Of a DNA stretch of 55,230 nt, positions 54,733-55,230 are shown piece by piece. The notes beneath the pieces are model-generated. The model worked only from the letters and a program-made list of their open reading frames with translations. It made no database searches and was not told the origin of the DNA. Origin of the DNA: Campylobacter novaezeelandiae (GTDB lineage Bacteria > Campylobacterota > Campylobacteria > Campylobacterales > Campylobacteraceae); assembly GCF_004323845.1 (NCBI RefSeq), contig NZ_QPGR01000005.1, forward strand, positions 1 through 55,230. Reading direction: 5' to 3'. A program made the translations under genes and the position numbers. Within the stretch, counting starts at the first letter, position 1. The number at the start of each line of letters is the position of its first letter.

Positions 54733-55230
54733 ATGCAAGATAATGCCTCATATAGAATAAAAAATACCCTCTCTTATAAACTTGGACTTGCTTTAATTAA
54801 TTTTAATAAAAAAATAAATAATAATAGTATTCTGGGGGGGGGATTGAGTATTTAAAGCTTATAAAAGAGCTTTATATTTTAAAAAGAACCCATCAAAAAC
54901 AAAAAATACTCTATAAACAAATCACACAAATCTTTCCAGAATTTACTTATACACCCTTAAAAGATTGTAAAGACTATAAAGAAGCTTTAAAATTAAAACT
55001 ACATCTTTGTTATTTTTTGGGAGAAGCTTTAATAAAAACTCATAAGAATTGGTATAAAGGATCTTATCTTTTCTTATTTAAAGAATTTAAACAAGCTAAA
55101 TACAATTATACAAGCATTAAAGAGTTTTTAGATACTTTAAGTTTATATACTACTTCTTTAAATCCTAATATTTATGAAAACATATTAAATCATATTGATT
55201 TTTTTACAAACAAAAATTATCAAGACAATC
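54733..55230 (+). CDS. Phase-variable gene switched OFF by a G9 tract (partial, 3' end outside window)
   Basis: Translation from ATG 54733 (GGAACAATA before it) gives MQDNASYRIKNTLSYKLGLA... and ends at TAA 54853-54855, just after nine G at 54834-54842. With ten (or seven) G the frame would continue without a stop to the window end: IEYLKLIKELYILK, then LKLKLHLCYFLGEALIKTHK and NWYKGSYLFLFKEFKQAK. The paired SYKLG-x-ALI and LGEALIKTHKNWYKG motifs recur in Campylobacter poly-G genes, including sugar-transferase-like surface genes and the DUF2972-type family. The exact family needs the missing part. It is the only contingency tract of this kind in the window. Confidence 0.8.
54834..54842. repeat. 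G9 homopolymer contingency tract
   Basis: Nine consecutive G in a ~28% GC genome, inside a coding region. This is the typical Campylobacter slipped-strand switch. The length shown leaves the gene out of frame. Confidence 0.95.

Overview
The window is chromosomal DNA of a thermotolerant Campylobacter of the C. jejuni group. The signs are very low GC (roughly 28-30%), tightly packed genes with 1-4 base overlaps, many TTG starts, TATAAT-type promoters with little -35 signal, and genes I recognise one by one as Campylobacter orthologues: Omp50, Peb4, the split-UxaA L-fucose locus, the Cj0598/Cj0599-type MotA/MotB-like pair and a poly-G contingency gene. From memory, the EF-G sequence differs from C. 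jejuni at scattered positions, and blocks that lie apart in C. jejuni NCTC 11168 are joined here. I therefore favour a close relative or a rearranged strain over a standard C. jejuni. The species call is inference.

Layout. 1-3245: end of an acidic protein gene, then gmk, tatA and argS. 3272-5547: a zinc-ribbon protein, a frameshifted hemerythrin-type gene and a two-gene ThrE-type exporter, all near convergent ends. 5770-8100: omp50, a small periplasmic protein and a DedA membrane protein. 8246-16214: an L-fucose locus made of an IclR regulator facing an eight-gene operon (DapA-type aldolase, two-part UxaA-type dehydratase, SDR sugar dehydrogenase, FucP permease, lactonase, mutarotase, aldehyde dehydrogenase). 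The inferred route is uptake, oxidation to the lactone, hydrolysis, dehydration, cleavage to pyruvate and lactaldehyde, and oxidation to lactate. 16482-19613: rpsL, rpsG, fusA and tRNA-Arg, followed by a 361-base region without a gene.

19975-27578: fliP on the minus strand, then an overlapping plus-strand chain glmU, coaBC, an unknown gene, uppS, prepilin peptidase, LptF/G-type permease and truA, then a small membrane protein. 27565-40932 is mostly minus-strand: trmA, NhaC, SDR and ankyrin protein; metG, fbp and mobB; slt, yggT and gltX; with ogt and a lipoprotein gene inserted on the plus strand. 41023-42953: a probably leaderless phosphoesterase gene and psd. 43136-48686 (minus): an FlhB C-terminal-like protein, a PLP enzyme, the MotB-like and MotA-like pair, fbaA and peb4. 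48768-53998: nth, gltS, a secreted nuclease, a TRIC/UPF0126 membrane protein, an EexN-like lipoprotein and dsbD.

54130-54718 is a seven-tRNA array (Lys-Val-Asp-Lys-Glu-Val-Asp) with an exact internal duplication and a tRNA-Glu whose anticodon arm looks abnormal. The window ends in a gene whose reading frame is broken by a G9 tract: a phase-variable surface or sugar-transferase-type gene in the OFF state.

Most genes are housekeeping. The best leads are the G9 contingency gene, the odd tRNA-Glu, the stand-alone MotA/MotB-like motor pair with a 12-bp coding microsatellite, the frameshifted hemerythrin, the EexN-like chromosomal lipoprotein and the structured empty region after tRNA-Arg. I see no CRISPR array, insertion sequence or prophage.
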